The notes: generated by a model from the letters alone, not told the origin. A DNA stretch of 64,000 bases from Apostichopus japonicus (GCF_037975245.1 NC_092563.1:15994594-16058593), one strand, 5' to 3'; shown: positions 38,601 to 49,060, numbered from the stretch's first letter. Numbers and translations: made by a program.

Positions 38601-39100
38601 GATAAAACTAATATCATGATGAAAAATTATCTCATGAAGTGTTGGAAGCATAGTTTCTATCAAAGCATAAGTAAACATTGATAAAAGTAAACTCTGTTTA
38701 GCGTTTACACGTTTAATGATAAGATAAACATTCTGTATCATTCAGTAATCGGGATTGTCTAGCTTACAGACTTAACTTGCGATTGGATGAGATGTGAAGA
38801 GGGACTTAACGCACGTTCTCATATCGTCAAGGTTACATTCTGAAAACTTTGCAAGGAATTAAAAGTATAACATTTTCTCTTGACCTATGCGGCATGCGTC
38901 GGCAGCGTGTTATACTAAGTTTGAGAAGAGATAGGTATCACCACCACGATGTTAGTGTAGTGGGATCCCATGCAGGGAATGTCGAATAGATGGAGAGGGG
39001 GAGGGGTAGGGGGGGTAGGTGAATGGGTCGGATGAATGGAGAGTGAGAAAGTGTTGGGAGACAACAGAAAAAGTCGAAGAGATCGGTTCGTGTGTTTCAT
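35696..39100. other. No gene; many G/C runs
   Basis: Runs of 11-13 G or C occur near 37217, 38017, 38219 and 38428. A short (TA)n lies at about 38533. Open frames (for example 36183-36470 and 37090-37388) sit on purine- or pyrimidine-rich low complexity. Nothing is recognised. Confidence 0.5.

Positions 39101-39146
<46 letters not shown>
39101..39146. repeat. (CA)5(TA)n microsatellite
   Basis: ACACACACAC is followed by an uninterrupted TA run to 39146. It abuts the SINE-like repeat with 13 bp between them. Confidence 0.98.
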
Positions 39147-39150
<4 letters not shown>

Positions 39151-39159
39151 GAAAATCGT

Positions 39160-39598
<439 letters not shown>

Positions 39599-39607
39599 AA
39601 ACACACC

Positions 39608-39706
39608 AGGATGCATAAAAATTAATTACTCGTCTGGGTTAAGTATTTTAACTTTTTTAAGGCATGGCGCAGAGAAAAAGTGTTTCTTACTGCATTGGGC
39701 TGCATT
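39608..39706 (+). repeat. Direct repeat E, copy 1
   Basis: Aligns with 40534-40635 on the same strand, 926 bp apart, through AAGTATTTTAA and AAAAAGTGTTTCTTACTG. Only the 3' UTR-like part is present in this copy; sequence left of it is (TA)n. Confidence 0.8.
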
Positions 39707-40427
39707 TATGTATAGAATGAAAGCTTACGTGCACTTTTCGGCATATGGGTATGTCATCCCTTCCGCCCACACACACACACAGACAAGCTTAAGTAGCCCC
39801 ACCCATTTCCTGTCGAGATCAAAGTCCGCCCTTACACATAAAATGTTAACTCAGTATTAAAAGAAGTTGACGACACGTGAACGAGTAATGAACCCGGCAA
39901 ATATAAAGGATAGAGACATTTGTGATGCAGCTAGGTATATATGTATATGAGTTTAAAGGTCGTGTTAGGCGGCAGACACTTTACCCAAAATAAGAAGTTG
40001 TCCTAAAAAGGCAGGTATAGCGACATTATGTAGGAGAAACAAATCCCGACGATAAACGTTATTATGAAAAACGCCCCCAAATATATGGGGAGGGGGGGGG
40101 ATGCAAGTTTGCAAAATGCGCGATATCATCGTTCATCTTTTACTTTCCCTTTGTTTCCTGCATGTTTTCAATGTTAATGAAAACACCATTAATAAGTTAT
40201 CTGATCATGTTAACAATTTCAGAAAATAAAAAAAATAAAAAAAATAAAAAAAATATATTACTTGCACTCAAATGCTCCTTGTCGCTTCTTGATCATCATT
40301 TAAAAGTTATCAAAATTGGAATACACAATCCTTGGCCGTTAAAGAGAGCCCTAGTCTTGAGGTGTTTAAGACAAGATTGCCCACGCATTATTATTAGCAC
40401 TGCTGCGCACCAACATCCTCGTTGTGA

Positions 40428-40550
40428 TACCCGAGAGGGGTTTTTGATAACGAGTATCTAACAGAAGCAGAAGCAGAAGAAGCTGCGTCCTTAGATACTT
40501 TGCAAGACGCTCTAAAGGCGTGTAAGGGCATTAAGGATGGTAAAAATTAA
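40428..40550 (+). pseudogene. 3' end of an unknown ORF next to repeat E
   Basis: The frame is open for 40 codons and ends at TAA 40548-40550. The sequence includes FDNEYLTEAEAEEAASLDTL and then ALKACKGIKDGKN. The stop falls inside repeat E, so this is probably the tail of a transposon-encoded protein, with repeat E being its 3' UTR. A TGA breaks the frame at 40425. A longer open frame upstream in another phase (40162-40461) could be connected through a frameshift. The protein is not recognised. Confidence 0.4.
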
Positions 40551-40635
40551 ATTACTGGTTTGGGATAAGTATTTTAATTTTTTAAGGCTTGCCGCAGACA
40601 AAAAGTGTTTCTTACTGTTTTGAGCCTGAGGTGAC
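40534..40635 (+). repeat. Direct repeat E, copy 2
   Basis: Second copy of the repeat at 39608-39706, about 80 percent alike by eye. It overlaps the stop codon of the ORF tail just upstream. Confidence 0.8.
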
Positions 40636-40754
40636 CGTAATTTTATTGACTGCGATATCGATCAAACTACTGTTGGCCTTCCACAGGAAAGTGATACACG
40701 GTACCGAAAATACAAGCAGTATAGGCCTGTCGTATTTTTTACGAAAATGATTTT

Positions 40755-40885
40755 TATAGGGAGAGGGATATGTGGAGGGAGGGGGAGAGGTGGAGGGAGG
40801 GGGGAGGGATGGGGAGGGGAGGGGAAGAGGGAGAGGGTGAAGGGAGAGGGATCGGAGGTGGAGGGAGATGGAGAGGGGCGATGGT
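40755..40885. repeat. Purine-rich GGGAGAGG tract
   Basis: About 130 bp of almost pure purine on the plus strand, with GGGGAGGG and GGAGGGAG units. It could form G-quadruplexes or triplexes. The minus frame at 40612-40932 translates it into a Pro/Ser/Leu repeat and is rejected as a gene. Confidence 0.85.
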
Positions 40886-40999
40886 AGGCTTCTAATATCA
40901 GGTCTCGTATGCCTATATGACTCCCGAGTCACATTAGCAAAACTATAATCTTTATTGCTTTGTTTTATGACAGTAAAATAAACTGATCCGCCGACAAGA

Positions 41000-41500
41000 T
41001 CATTCGGCGGGGTGTTACTTATGCAAGTGCATCATATTATGTAAGAATTCATAATGGCGCACGCGACAGAGACATTATTTCTAAAACCAGCTCGAACACT
41101 AGAACATCACCCTGATCTTGAGTGAACGGTGTGAACCGCGTTAAAATCATTCGTCGACAAACGTCTCCAGATAAAATTTAAAAATAAAATGAGCAAGCTT
41201 ATATCTCTGCAAGATTGTTTATCTGTGACGCTATTTGTGTCAGAGCTGATTATAAACGAACGAACTTAGTTCTAGCCCTTGCAATCGTTGCATATCTGGT
41301 CACTTAATCATAAGTAAATAGTGTGCAACTCGGTATACGTAGCGGGAAAGTTCAGTTGACTATAGAGCGTGCGTGACAACGGGCATGCTGTCTCTGGGAA
41401 AGTACCGCACGTACACCGCTCACACCGTGCACTTCTGCAGATAGCTGCAGATCTTTGTGATTGAACTTTATCAAATATTACTCATGAGAACCGGTTCAAT
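41000..41500 (+). promoter_or_regulatory. Presumed promoter and 5' UTR of the FOG-motif gene
   Basis: The region upstream of the exon has more CpG than its surroundings and WGATAR sites at about 41167, 41219 and 41438. A TGA in frame with the exon ATG lies at 41462-41464. I cannot locate the transcription start or a TATA box with confidence. Confidence 0.35.
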
Positions 41501-41540
41501 ATGTCAAGAAGAAAACAAAGCCATCCGAGAGCCTGGAAAG
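41501..41540 (+). CDS. First coding exon of a FOG-motif zinc-finger regulator
   Basis: The exon encodes MSRRKQSHPRAWK plus the first base of codon 14, then a splice donor (AAAG|GTATTT) at 41541. The N-terminal SRRKQxxPR peptide is the FOG repression motif. In FOG/ZFPM, SALL, BCL11 and ZNF423/521 it sits at the extreme N-terminus and binds RBBP4/7 of the NuRD co-repressor through R3, R4 and K5, all present here. S7, P9, R10 and K13 match FOG/ZFPM best from memory; W12 replaces the Ile usual in FOG. The start is supported by A at -3 and by an in-frame TGA 39 nt upstream. The 65-codon open frame continuing to 41698 reads into the intron. The zinc fingers must lie beyond the window. The family assignment is strong for the motif and moderate for FOG over its relatives. 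Confidence 0.72.
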
Positions 41541-42252
41541 GTATTTCATCATTACTACATTGTAAAGTTAGTAAATTAGTATGTCTGTTTCTAAGTTTGC
41601 CCTTTTGTCTAACGTTAAGCATACTTTTGCGTAAAGCTCTCGACTTTGGGCTGTATTACTTCTGGTCAACTTGGCTAATGCACCATCTGTTGGACTGATG
41701 TATTACACAACGCAGTGCTGTGTCGCATGCATTTTGTGTAACGTAGAGGTGGAATAACTATTGAATTTCTCAATATTCATTTGACTAGATTTGGCATACT
41801 TTCCGGTATTTATAGTATTGAAGAAACGAGTCCGGTTAGTGTTGAATTACGTTTGGTTCAAAATAAAGATATTGACCTCTGTTTACATTCCTCCGAAAGC
41901 ATACTTTACTATTCTCAGTACTGTTAGTGCATGGCAACGTTTACTTTTAAGACTAATAATATTGCTTTGTTTGAAGAAGATAGCTAGTCCCATTTACAGA
42001 GCGGAAAAAACGGTCCAAACCAGACCATCGGTCACATGGACGATAGGTGGACAATATTATCCAAGCTCTTATCCAAGACAGTTTTAGGCAAGGTGTCTAA
42101 TACTTGGGCAGTTTATCAACATTATCAGGTCAACTTAGACTTGCAGAGGGTTATGGTAGCTACTGTACGTATGCTACCAATACTTCTTTCTATGATTGTC
42201 CAGGAATTCGGAAAACCAGTTAGGATAAAAAGTTGAAATAAGGTTATTTCAG
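41541..42252 (+). other. Start of presumed intron 1
   Basis: Begins with the donor GTATTT. Open frames at 41791-42087 and 42036-42236 have no recognisable domain. Confidence 0.5.
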
Positions 42253-42332
42253 TTGCACTGTAATTTGATAGAGATTAACGACACTAAAGGTCGCATGAAG
42301 GAAGTGAAGGCTCATCATGGCATTACTAAGAG
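42253..42332 (+). other. Possible alternative 5' exon
   Basis: A TTATTTCAG acceptor precedes 42253 and a strong donor, AGAG|GTAAGT, follows 42332. The 80-nt exon carries ATG GCA TTA CTA AGA G (from 42317), which ends in phase 1 exactly like the FOG-motif exon. If joined to that exon, the frame would hit TAA at once, so it would have to be an alternative first exon that replaces the FOG motif. This rests on splice signals alone. Confidence 0.25.
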
Positions 42333-42415
42333 GTAAGTTAAACTTAATCTTGCATGAGAAATTATATGCATAGGCAAACACTAGTTAGCAGTGGTTTTAT
42401 ATTGACAATATAAGG

Positions 42416-42548
42416 GTTGTTGACAATTGACAATTAATAATCATGGACGTTAAATATGAATGTAAGAGACTGACTTCGGTCAGCTTGCGGCTTTCATAAG
42501 CCATGAGGCTTCTTTGCGAGTTCCTGCTTGCAGGAGGATCTAAAATAC
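42416..42548 (-). repeat. Dispersed hairpin-rich repeat C, copy 2
   Basis: Inverted relative of 33010-33156, keeping both hairpins (TCCTGC/GCAGGA and CTGAC/GTCAG when read on the minus strand). It lies within the presumed intron 1. Confidence 0.85.
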
Positions 42549-43238
42549 AATACAATACTACATATATACAGTATGTATATTATAGGGATTAAGCCCCTAA
42601 TCTGCCAATCTGTGGTTTTGTAGAAAGGTTAGACAGTGTATTGTCAGGAAACTTTAGCCATTGTAAGGCCTGATTTTCATGGATGGATGAGTGCATATGG
42701 CCTTGCTACTGTATTTTACTTAAAAAAGAGCTTCATTGTTCTATTGTACATACATACATATGTATCATTTGTATTGTAAATAAGTGTAATCATAAAAATG
42801 TTTCAACTTCAATGCAAATTGCAAGGTGTCACACAGTTCAGAGCCACTAAACCATGCATTGGAGCCTACTGATATCGTTTATGATAACAGTTATAGCGTA
42901 TGTAAAGCTTGAAATAATTATCTAGTGCCTCATCTGTAAAATGCTTTATAATAATGACCAACTTGCTTCACAAAATGCAAATTACTTCGGCTATAAACAC
43001 AGTTTTGGGAAAATAAACCGAATGTACATCAAGCTCAAAAGTACAGATGCAAAATTGTAAACAATATCATTTTTATTATTTCCACTACCCAGTAAACGGC
43101 CGTGATTCACAACATTAAATAACTCAAATTTAGCTGCAATTTGTATAAATTGAGCAATAATTATCTGCTATGCCATCTCAAATTGATATGCAAAAATGAT
43201 CGAATTGCTAAACTTTTCCAATTTTGTATAGCATAACA
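42549..43238. other. Intronic AT-rich DNA
   Basis: No feature seen. Confidence 0.5.
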
Positions 43239-43867
43239 TTAAAGCAGCATTTTGCGTCCTTTTCTATGATTTTTCTCAACCTCACTGACTCCACTATGCC
43301 ATAACGACATACATAACTAGCTTATCTATTTAAATCTTATTTCACATGGTGGCATAAAAGTCGAAAAATTTGCAACTTTCAACTTTGTTTTTCTCCAAGA
43401 TATTTACCGTTAGAACCCAATAAGCCTCGCCCATAATATGAATATTTAAACACTACGAACGTCATTGACCAATGGGCCTATGTAATACAACACCATGCTT
43501 TACTTGTGTACAGTCTATATGGCAGTTGTACCAAGAGTTCCATACATCTCCCTGGTTGTACCAACGCAAAGTGTTGAATCTATTTTTAGCAACGGCCAAT
43601 AACTAAACCTGCATCTCTGATTGGTTGAATTCAAAATAGTGGGTTTGGCGGAACTGTATGCGATTAATTTTAACAGTGGAATTTGTCGAGGACACTCTTC
43701 TGATTATCTGCAAATATCCTTAATTACTCGCCAATTAACGTTGTTGGCAGAAAAAAAACTTGGCTAGTATCTTAGTTTGATGTTTTGTGATTGATATATA
43801 TGTAAAAAAATTGATGGACATGTCAAAAAAGTAGAAAACGGCGACCAAACGCAAAATGCTGCTTTAA
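43239..43867. mobile_element. TTAA-flanked MITE (621 bp), Kolobok- or piggyBac-type
   Basis: TTAA at 43239-43242 and 43864-43867 flanks an element whose ends both read AGCAGCATTTTGCGT inward. TTAA target duplications are made by piggyBac and Kolobok transposases. There is no coding capacity. The presence of a THAP-bearing TTAA element at 60609 makes Kolobok the likelier class. Confidence 0.88.
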
Positions 43868-44312
43868 TTAGTAATTTGTACACAAGACGTACCATAGTGT
43901 TTCTATTAGAATTATATACACTATTCTAAGAAGCTAAATTATTAGTGAGAATTGCTAGTGTATGCTAAACTAGATAAACACTATAGTTCTACACTTCTAC
44001 TGTATATTATTCCGCTGTGAATGGGCTTCCAATATAATTTTCAAATATAAAATATAATATTCAGTTAAATCTAAGATCCTGCTTCATTCATTTCATAAGG
44101 TTCCTGGGAAGCAGTTGTATCACCGTGACCTTTGTTTAAATATCCCCCCAAAAATTAAAATAACTTCTTAATAAGCTAAATTGTGTAGACTATGGTACTA
44201 TTATAAAGTATAACCAACATTTTAATATGAAAATTAGTGAAACTTGTATGTGACCACTAGGGAACTCTCGGCCAACTCCACCTCCATCGATTAAAGGCAT
44301 TAAAGGCTGGAG

Positions 44313-44640
44313 CACAAAGAAACGTCTCATGCCGGTAATCTGACCTAGTTTCGAATGAGGTGTTACAGAAGTGTTAGACACCACCATCGATCCCAGAAAA
44401 TACACACACAGCTTGCTACCGTAGGTAATTAGACACTAGTGTACAGTCAATACATTCAGCTAGGGTCAATACCCACAACATATTGTACATAGCAGCGATG
44501 GACATCTCAGGTCTAGATAAAAGATCACATTTCATTACTGTCTGCATTTTTTAGCGACACAAAAAAAATTCACTTGCAAAGCAACAGAAAAATAACTTTC
44601 AGATGGCGGCACGCCGTTTTGGGCGAGTCTTCGTTGCCTT
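44313..44640 (-). repeat. Dispersed repeat B, copy 2
   Basis: Inverted relative of 29243-29593 with a small internal indel near 44480. On the plus strand it contains CAGATGGCGGCACGCCG near 44600, close to a YY1 site, at the end that corresponds to the start of the repeat. The minus frame at 44190-44405 lies within it. Confidence 0.85.
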
Positions 44641-45948
44641 TAAGTTTATCACTGAAGGAAGCATTTCCAGGTTTGGACAAACCCACTGGCAGTGCAACAA
44701 TGATAGCTTTACTAAATCGCTGATAAGAAAGCCAAAATGCTGCCACATCTTTCCCTATTCCCCATCCCAATGAGAAAGAACTGATACAGTGTTGGGCTAC
44801 AATGTCCTTCTCCTTGGAGGGCGGAAGGGAGTGTGGGGGGGGGGGGGGGTTTGGGAGGCCTGTTGGTGCCATAATTTCTATTTACTCAATCAAAGTGTCA
44901 AATTACATTGTTTATAAAAAAATTCAATAACAAAGTAAATTATATTATGGTACTGTACCTCTAGTCTAGAAACATGTACAGTAAGATATCAGGAAAACAG
45001 CCCATTATTTACAATAAAGAACAATTGGGGATTTAAATTAGGGTTCCCAAAGTACCTAAAATTAAGATGCTCACAGTTTAGTGTCCTAGGATTTCTCTTT
45101 AATTATTGGATTAGTAAATTGTCTTCTTTTCTTCGTCGTTCTTTGACCACGTGGTAAAAACAGTAAACATGAAATTTTCAACCATTGGTTGTGACCTGTA
45201 CATTTTTACATAACTACAGGTGCTAATGTTAATCGTACTGACTCGTCATTCCATGTCCCTTGTTTCAGCTGTACGTTTACTGTAGCCCCATCGAACGTAC
45301 AGCACTGTACAATGACTGTATTATAAATTATAATCTTGAAAGAAATTTTCCACAGGTATATACTGTACGTAGTACACAAGGGTTGGCAGACCTTTCCGAA
45401 TATTGCACACACAAACATCTCAAATCTCATTGATATTGTGCTTGATATTGTGGAATTAGCATATGGTTTTGGTTATTTGGGAAGAGTTATGTAGATATTT
45501 TTATTACTTTATGATGTAACAAATCAAATCATATCTCAAAGATTGAAAGTTTAGTGCTGGTATTCATTTTACCGTTTGGCTACAGATAAAGCCCAAGATA
45601 GTACCTGAAGCAGAGAGCTTATCTTTGCCAGGAGCTGATTTATAACTTGATATCTGTATATGTGTTAGTTTTGACCTCACCCAAATCAGAATAATTGATA
45701 TATATCTATATACTCAGCTCAGATTTCAGATGGAGTGGAATAAAATTCATACTGTACAAAATATATGTATTGACAAACATATATGTATACATACATATTT
45801 CATGATTATCATATTCCAAAAGCCTTTCCAATTTTCTACCAGTTTGCTACTGTATGTGAGGATTAAATACTGTACCTTAAATAATAGCATTCCTGATGTG
45901 TACAGTGTTGCGTATACATTGAGTGTTCCATGCTGTACTACAGTATAC
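44641..45948. other. Intronic DNA, G run near 44837
   Basis: A G run of about 14 lies at 44837-44850. Several short TGTAC/GTACA stretches occur. No exon found. Confidence 0.5.
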
Positions 45949-46220
45949 TTTAAAGCTGTACTGTAGTCTGTATAGGCCCCATATTATAGCACTCTATAAT
46001 TGTTAGAAGTTTTCAAAAAGTACTTTCCTGGAGGTCTTTTCTCTCCAAATTGTTCTCAGACATTTTGAAGGAACACACAAAGATGACTGAATGTCCAAGT
46101 GAGGAAAATTTCCTCGAACATTTGAAGAATTTTGTCATTTTGACCATATTTGAATATCTAGCATATTTGAATATCTAGCATCTTGGAATATCTAGCATCT
46201 TGGGAGCATGCTGCGTATTA
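45949..46220 (-). repeat. Dispersed repeat D, copy 2, with 20-bp tandem units
   Basis: Inverted relative of 35442-35695. TTAA is at 45949-45952, followed by a 32-bp end that resembles the ends of copy 1. Inside, GAATATCTAGCAT occurs three times between about 46151 and 46203, a local expansion absent from copy 1. Confidence 0.75.
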
Positions 46221-46389
46221 TCTATGGTACGGTGTGCTCGCTGTATTCTAGCTGCTGCTGAAACGTGTGCAAGTTTCATTACTTCTGAGTCTACTGCAGC
46301 ACTCAACATGCACAGATATGGCTGCAACTTTTTATAATCACTGCAATTTTTACATCACCTCTGCCTGCTCAGCTTAACTGTACGTATTC

Positions 46390-46704
46390 AATTTCAATTT
46401 CTTTATTCCAGTATAAATTACAAAATTTATAAATAGGACACATAATAATGATACTGTACATAAAAGACGTAAAAATGTACAATCATGAATGCATGAACAA
46501 ATAAGAAATAAGATGGAGGATTAGAAGTTTGAAAGATTAAAAGGATTATAACAGAGATTCTAATTTCTAAGTATACAGTACTTATTGTACAGTACAGCAA
46601 CATCATGTTTAACCCTGTCTGAGAGGACAAACCCACTCGTACCTTATGCATTGATGATACCATTGAATAAAATGAATAAAGATCAGCACACCAGAAAAAT
46701 GTCC
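46390..46704 (-). mobile_element. Retroelement 3' end downstream of the minus-strand hammerhead
   Basis: Read on the minus strand this segment runs from the hammerhead to AATAAAGAAATTGAAATTGAA, ending at about 46390. That is an AATAAA signal followed by a short tandem tail like those of LINEs. The frame at 46427-46738 crosses the ribozyme and has no known domain. I infer one retroelement unit that starts with, or carries, the hammerhead. Confidence 0.6.
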
Positions 46705-46748
46705 ACTTCACGACCAGTTCTGTCCTTTTGGGACTCATCAGGCGAATT
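46705..46748 (-). ncRNA. Hammerhead ribozyme, degenerate core
   Basis: Read on the minus strand: stem I 5' arm AATTCGC, core CTGATGA (46741-46735), stem II GTCC-CAAAA-GGAC with four Watson-Crick pairs, then AGAA where GAAA is required. A short stem III, ACTGGT, is followed by C and the stem I 3' arm GTGAAGT. G12 and A13 of the catalytic core are changed to A and G, so cleavage is not expected. The same 44-nt layout occurs at 46858-46901. Confidence 0.8.
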
Positions 46749-46797
46749 GTAAGCTATACAAAGCCAGTTCATCTTAATTCACTCACCAATAGAATCA

Positions 46798-46857
46798 CTG
46801 TGGTCGAGTGGTGGAGATACTCGGTCTGTGACACAAAGGTCCGGGGTTCGATTCCTA
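46798..46857 (+). repeat. tRNA-like Pol III promoter module (SINE head)
   Basis: An A-box-like TGGTCGAGTGG (46801-46811) and a B box GGTTCGATTCC (46845-46855) lie at tRNA-like spacing. The module ends where stem I of the hammerhead begins. It resembles the Leu/Ser-type head of the SINE at 59650. A functional tRNA is unlikely because no acceptor stem closes it. Confidence 0.7.
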
Positions 46858-46901
46858 ACTTCGGCTGATGAGTCTCAAAAGGACGAAACCGGTTGTGAAG
46901 T
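46858..46901 (+). ncRNA. Hammerhead ribozyme, intact core (type I, short stem III)
   Basis: The core is CTGATGA (46865-46871) and GAAA (46885-46888). Stem II is GTCT-CAAAA-GGAC (46872-46884). Stem I pairs ACTTCGG (46858-46864) with GTGAAGT (46895-46901): six pairs, one of them G-U, plus one G-G mismatch next to the core. Stem III is the palindrome ACCGGT (46888-46893), too short to be stable alone but able to pair between two copies. The predicted cleavage is after T46894. All invariant core bases are present. Short palindromic stem III is typical of the hammerheads in Penelope-like elements and retrozymes. Confidence 0.88.
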
Positions 46902-46929
46902 GGGAATTTTTCTGGTGTGTTGGTCTTTA

Positions 46930-46935
<6 letters not shown>

Positions 46936-47009
<74 letters not shown>
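46936..47009. repeat. (TA)n microsatellite
   Basis: About 70 bp of TA follows the hammerhead unit by about 35 bp. Frames at 46828-47117 translate it to Ile-Tyr repeats and are rejected. Confidence 0.97.
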
Positions 47010-48793
47010 CATCATCTTTACACTCTTACCAAATTGCCCATTGTGCATAGTATTTGGAGCTATATTTATGCGATAGTGATACCGATTTTTTTTTCTATAT
47101 ACTGTGCATTAAGATGATTTGTCCTTAACAGAATTTGTAACACCTCCTTTACAAGATTTTGTGGAGTTCTCCATTTCAATGAAAGGGAAATAAAGTATCA
47201 AAACTGTGTTTTTTTCTCTTAATTCACACAAGACTAGATTAGAATCAAATGTGAAATTTTAATTCCTTTAGGTATGTGATACCTCTTGTAAAACCCAATC
47301 AATACTTTTGATGAATTTGATAGCAAACAAACCATTTTTAGCTACACACATATTTGACCTTCATAAATTTTCAAAAAACTTGGTCAAGAAGCCTTCAGCT
47401 TATTCTGCCAAGGAAGATTGTTTTTTGCAAATATCCTTCTTGATACAAATTTCTGTTCTGTTTTTTCTTTATATTAGTAATCATTTATGAAACAAAATCT
47501 GGTATCTCTATTTGTAATCACTCCTTGCAGGCTTTAACTTCAATTTACAGTCTACTGTACATGTCAAAAAGAATTGTTTCAAATATATGCAGCGCCTTCT
47601 GGCAGATAATGTGTTATCAACCTAGATGATCATTTTGCCTTCTTTTCTTGAATTTTTTTTCTTTTTCCTTTGCCAATTCAAAACATTGGGGGGGATAAAA
47701 AAATATCATAGATTTTGGAAGATTTTTAACCCCTTTTCTTTGAGGAAAAACAAATTTTTTGTCCTAACTTGCTAACAGGATGTGATGAATTAGTTAGATA
47801 GCTTCATTTTTGTTTTCAAGCAACATGACTTATAAATTTGATAGAGTCAAAAGATATGAAATCTTTCATCTTCAACTACTGTATATATGGTAAGGTAACC
47901 CATATACAGCATCGTCATGGTTACCATCTTAGTCTCTAGTCATTTGCTGTACATTTATTATTAATTGCTTTAATCTTCCTCAACTGAAAAAGATCTGTCA
48001 TTACATTTTGTCCTTGTAGAATGCTTTTATGCATTTTTTTTGTGATGATTGACAGTTTAATCTTCAAAATTAGAATACTTGTAAACCAAAATTTGTTGTT
48101 TCTTAGCTAAGGAGGTATGCTAGCTAGGGCTAGAATACTAGGTATGGTTCATCATGTTTTGACAGTATCGTGGGAATAAACTTGCCCAACCATCTGCAAT
48201 TTCTTTCTGGCCATTTTTGGTGACTTCCTTGGACTAATTTTTAAGGTCCGACTTTTTGTACCCATATTTCATCATTCCGCAAAGAAAGCATAACCTGTCA
48301 TGTCATATGTAAATGTTACAACTCACCAACACCCTTCAATATACCGTATGTTTCACTGTACGAACGGATGACTCTGAGGAAACATACATTCTCAACTTTA
48401 GCATCTTCTAGCAAAGATTAATGTATTTTTTTGGTTGGTATTTGGAGATGTTTTCAGAAATTTTACCCCACTTGATCCCAGTTACTGTACTATAGTATGC
48501 AACCTAATACAGTGAAGGTAAATTTTGCACCAAAGATATGGTGGCAAACTCTCTAGATTTTTGCTGCAAAATGAAAGTCAGTGAAGGTAATTTTCAAGTT
48601 ATCACAACTTTCATAGCCCCCCCCCCTTCCCCTGTCACTGAAGTCATTAATAGTGCTACCTTGCTTAAAATGAAAACTTGACAAGTGATGCAAATGAAAT
48701 TTGCACTTTGACATAATGTATTTTTTTTTTATATATAACATGCAGTCACATCGAAAGTTAAATGATCAATGTAATACTACATTAGCTAACAGC
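47010..48793. other. Intronic AT-rich DNA
   Basis: No exon or repeat recognised. Confidence 0.5.
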
Positions 48794-49057
48794 CTACTGA
48801 AGCTGCTTTTTGGCATGAAGCCGAATTTTGAGTAGAATTTGCCGCTTTCTTGCGATATCTGTACTGGACTGCTGGAGGACAGATTCAACCTGATAAAGGT
48901 CATCAGGAATGACCCAGATATAAGCTACAAAGTCTAGAAATGGTTCACACTCTCTCAACAAAATGTCATTGACTGCCACCTTATTAACTTTTATTCCTCC
49001 CTGAGATAATTTAATCCTGTAATCTGACTTTTTTGAAGGAACACTTCCTCTGATTGT
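48794..49057 (-). other. Protein-like open frame of 87 codons, unknown
   Basis: On the minus strand a frame runs from a TAG at 49058-49060 to its own TAG. It encodes KVNKVAVNDILLRECEPFLD, then FVAYIWVIPDDLYQVESVLQ and ends IRLHAKKQLQ. The composition is balanced, with no low complexity, unlike most frames here. There is no ATG at the start, but an AG that could be a splice acceptor lies just upstream (about 49057). It may be the last exon of a gene on the opposite strand within the intron, or a transposon relic. I do not recognise the family. Confidence 0.35.
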
Positions 49058-49060
49058 CTA

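Noticed and set aside
40612-40932. 106-codon minus-strand ORF rich in Pro, Ser, Leu
   Set aside because: It is a translation of a purine-rich simple tract.
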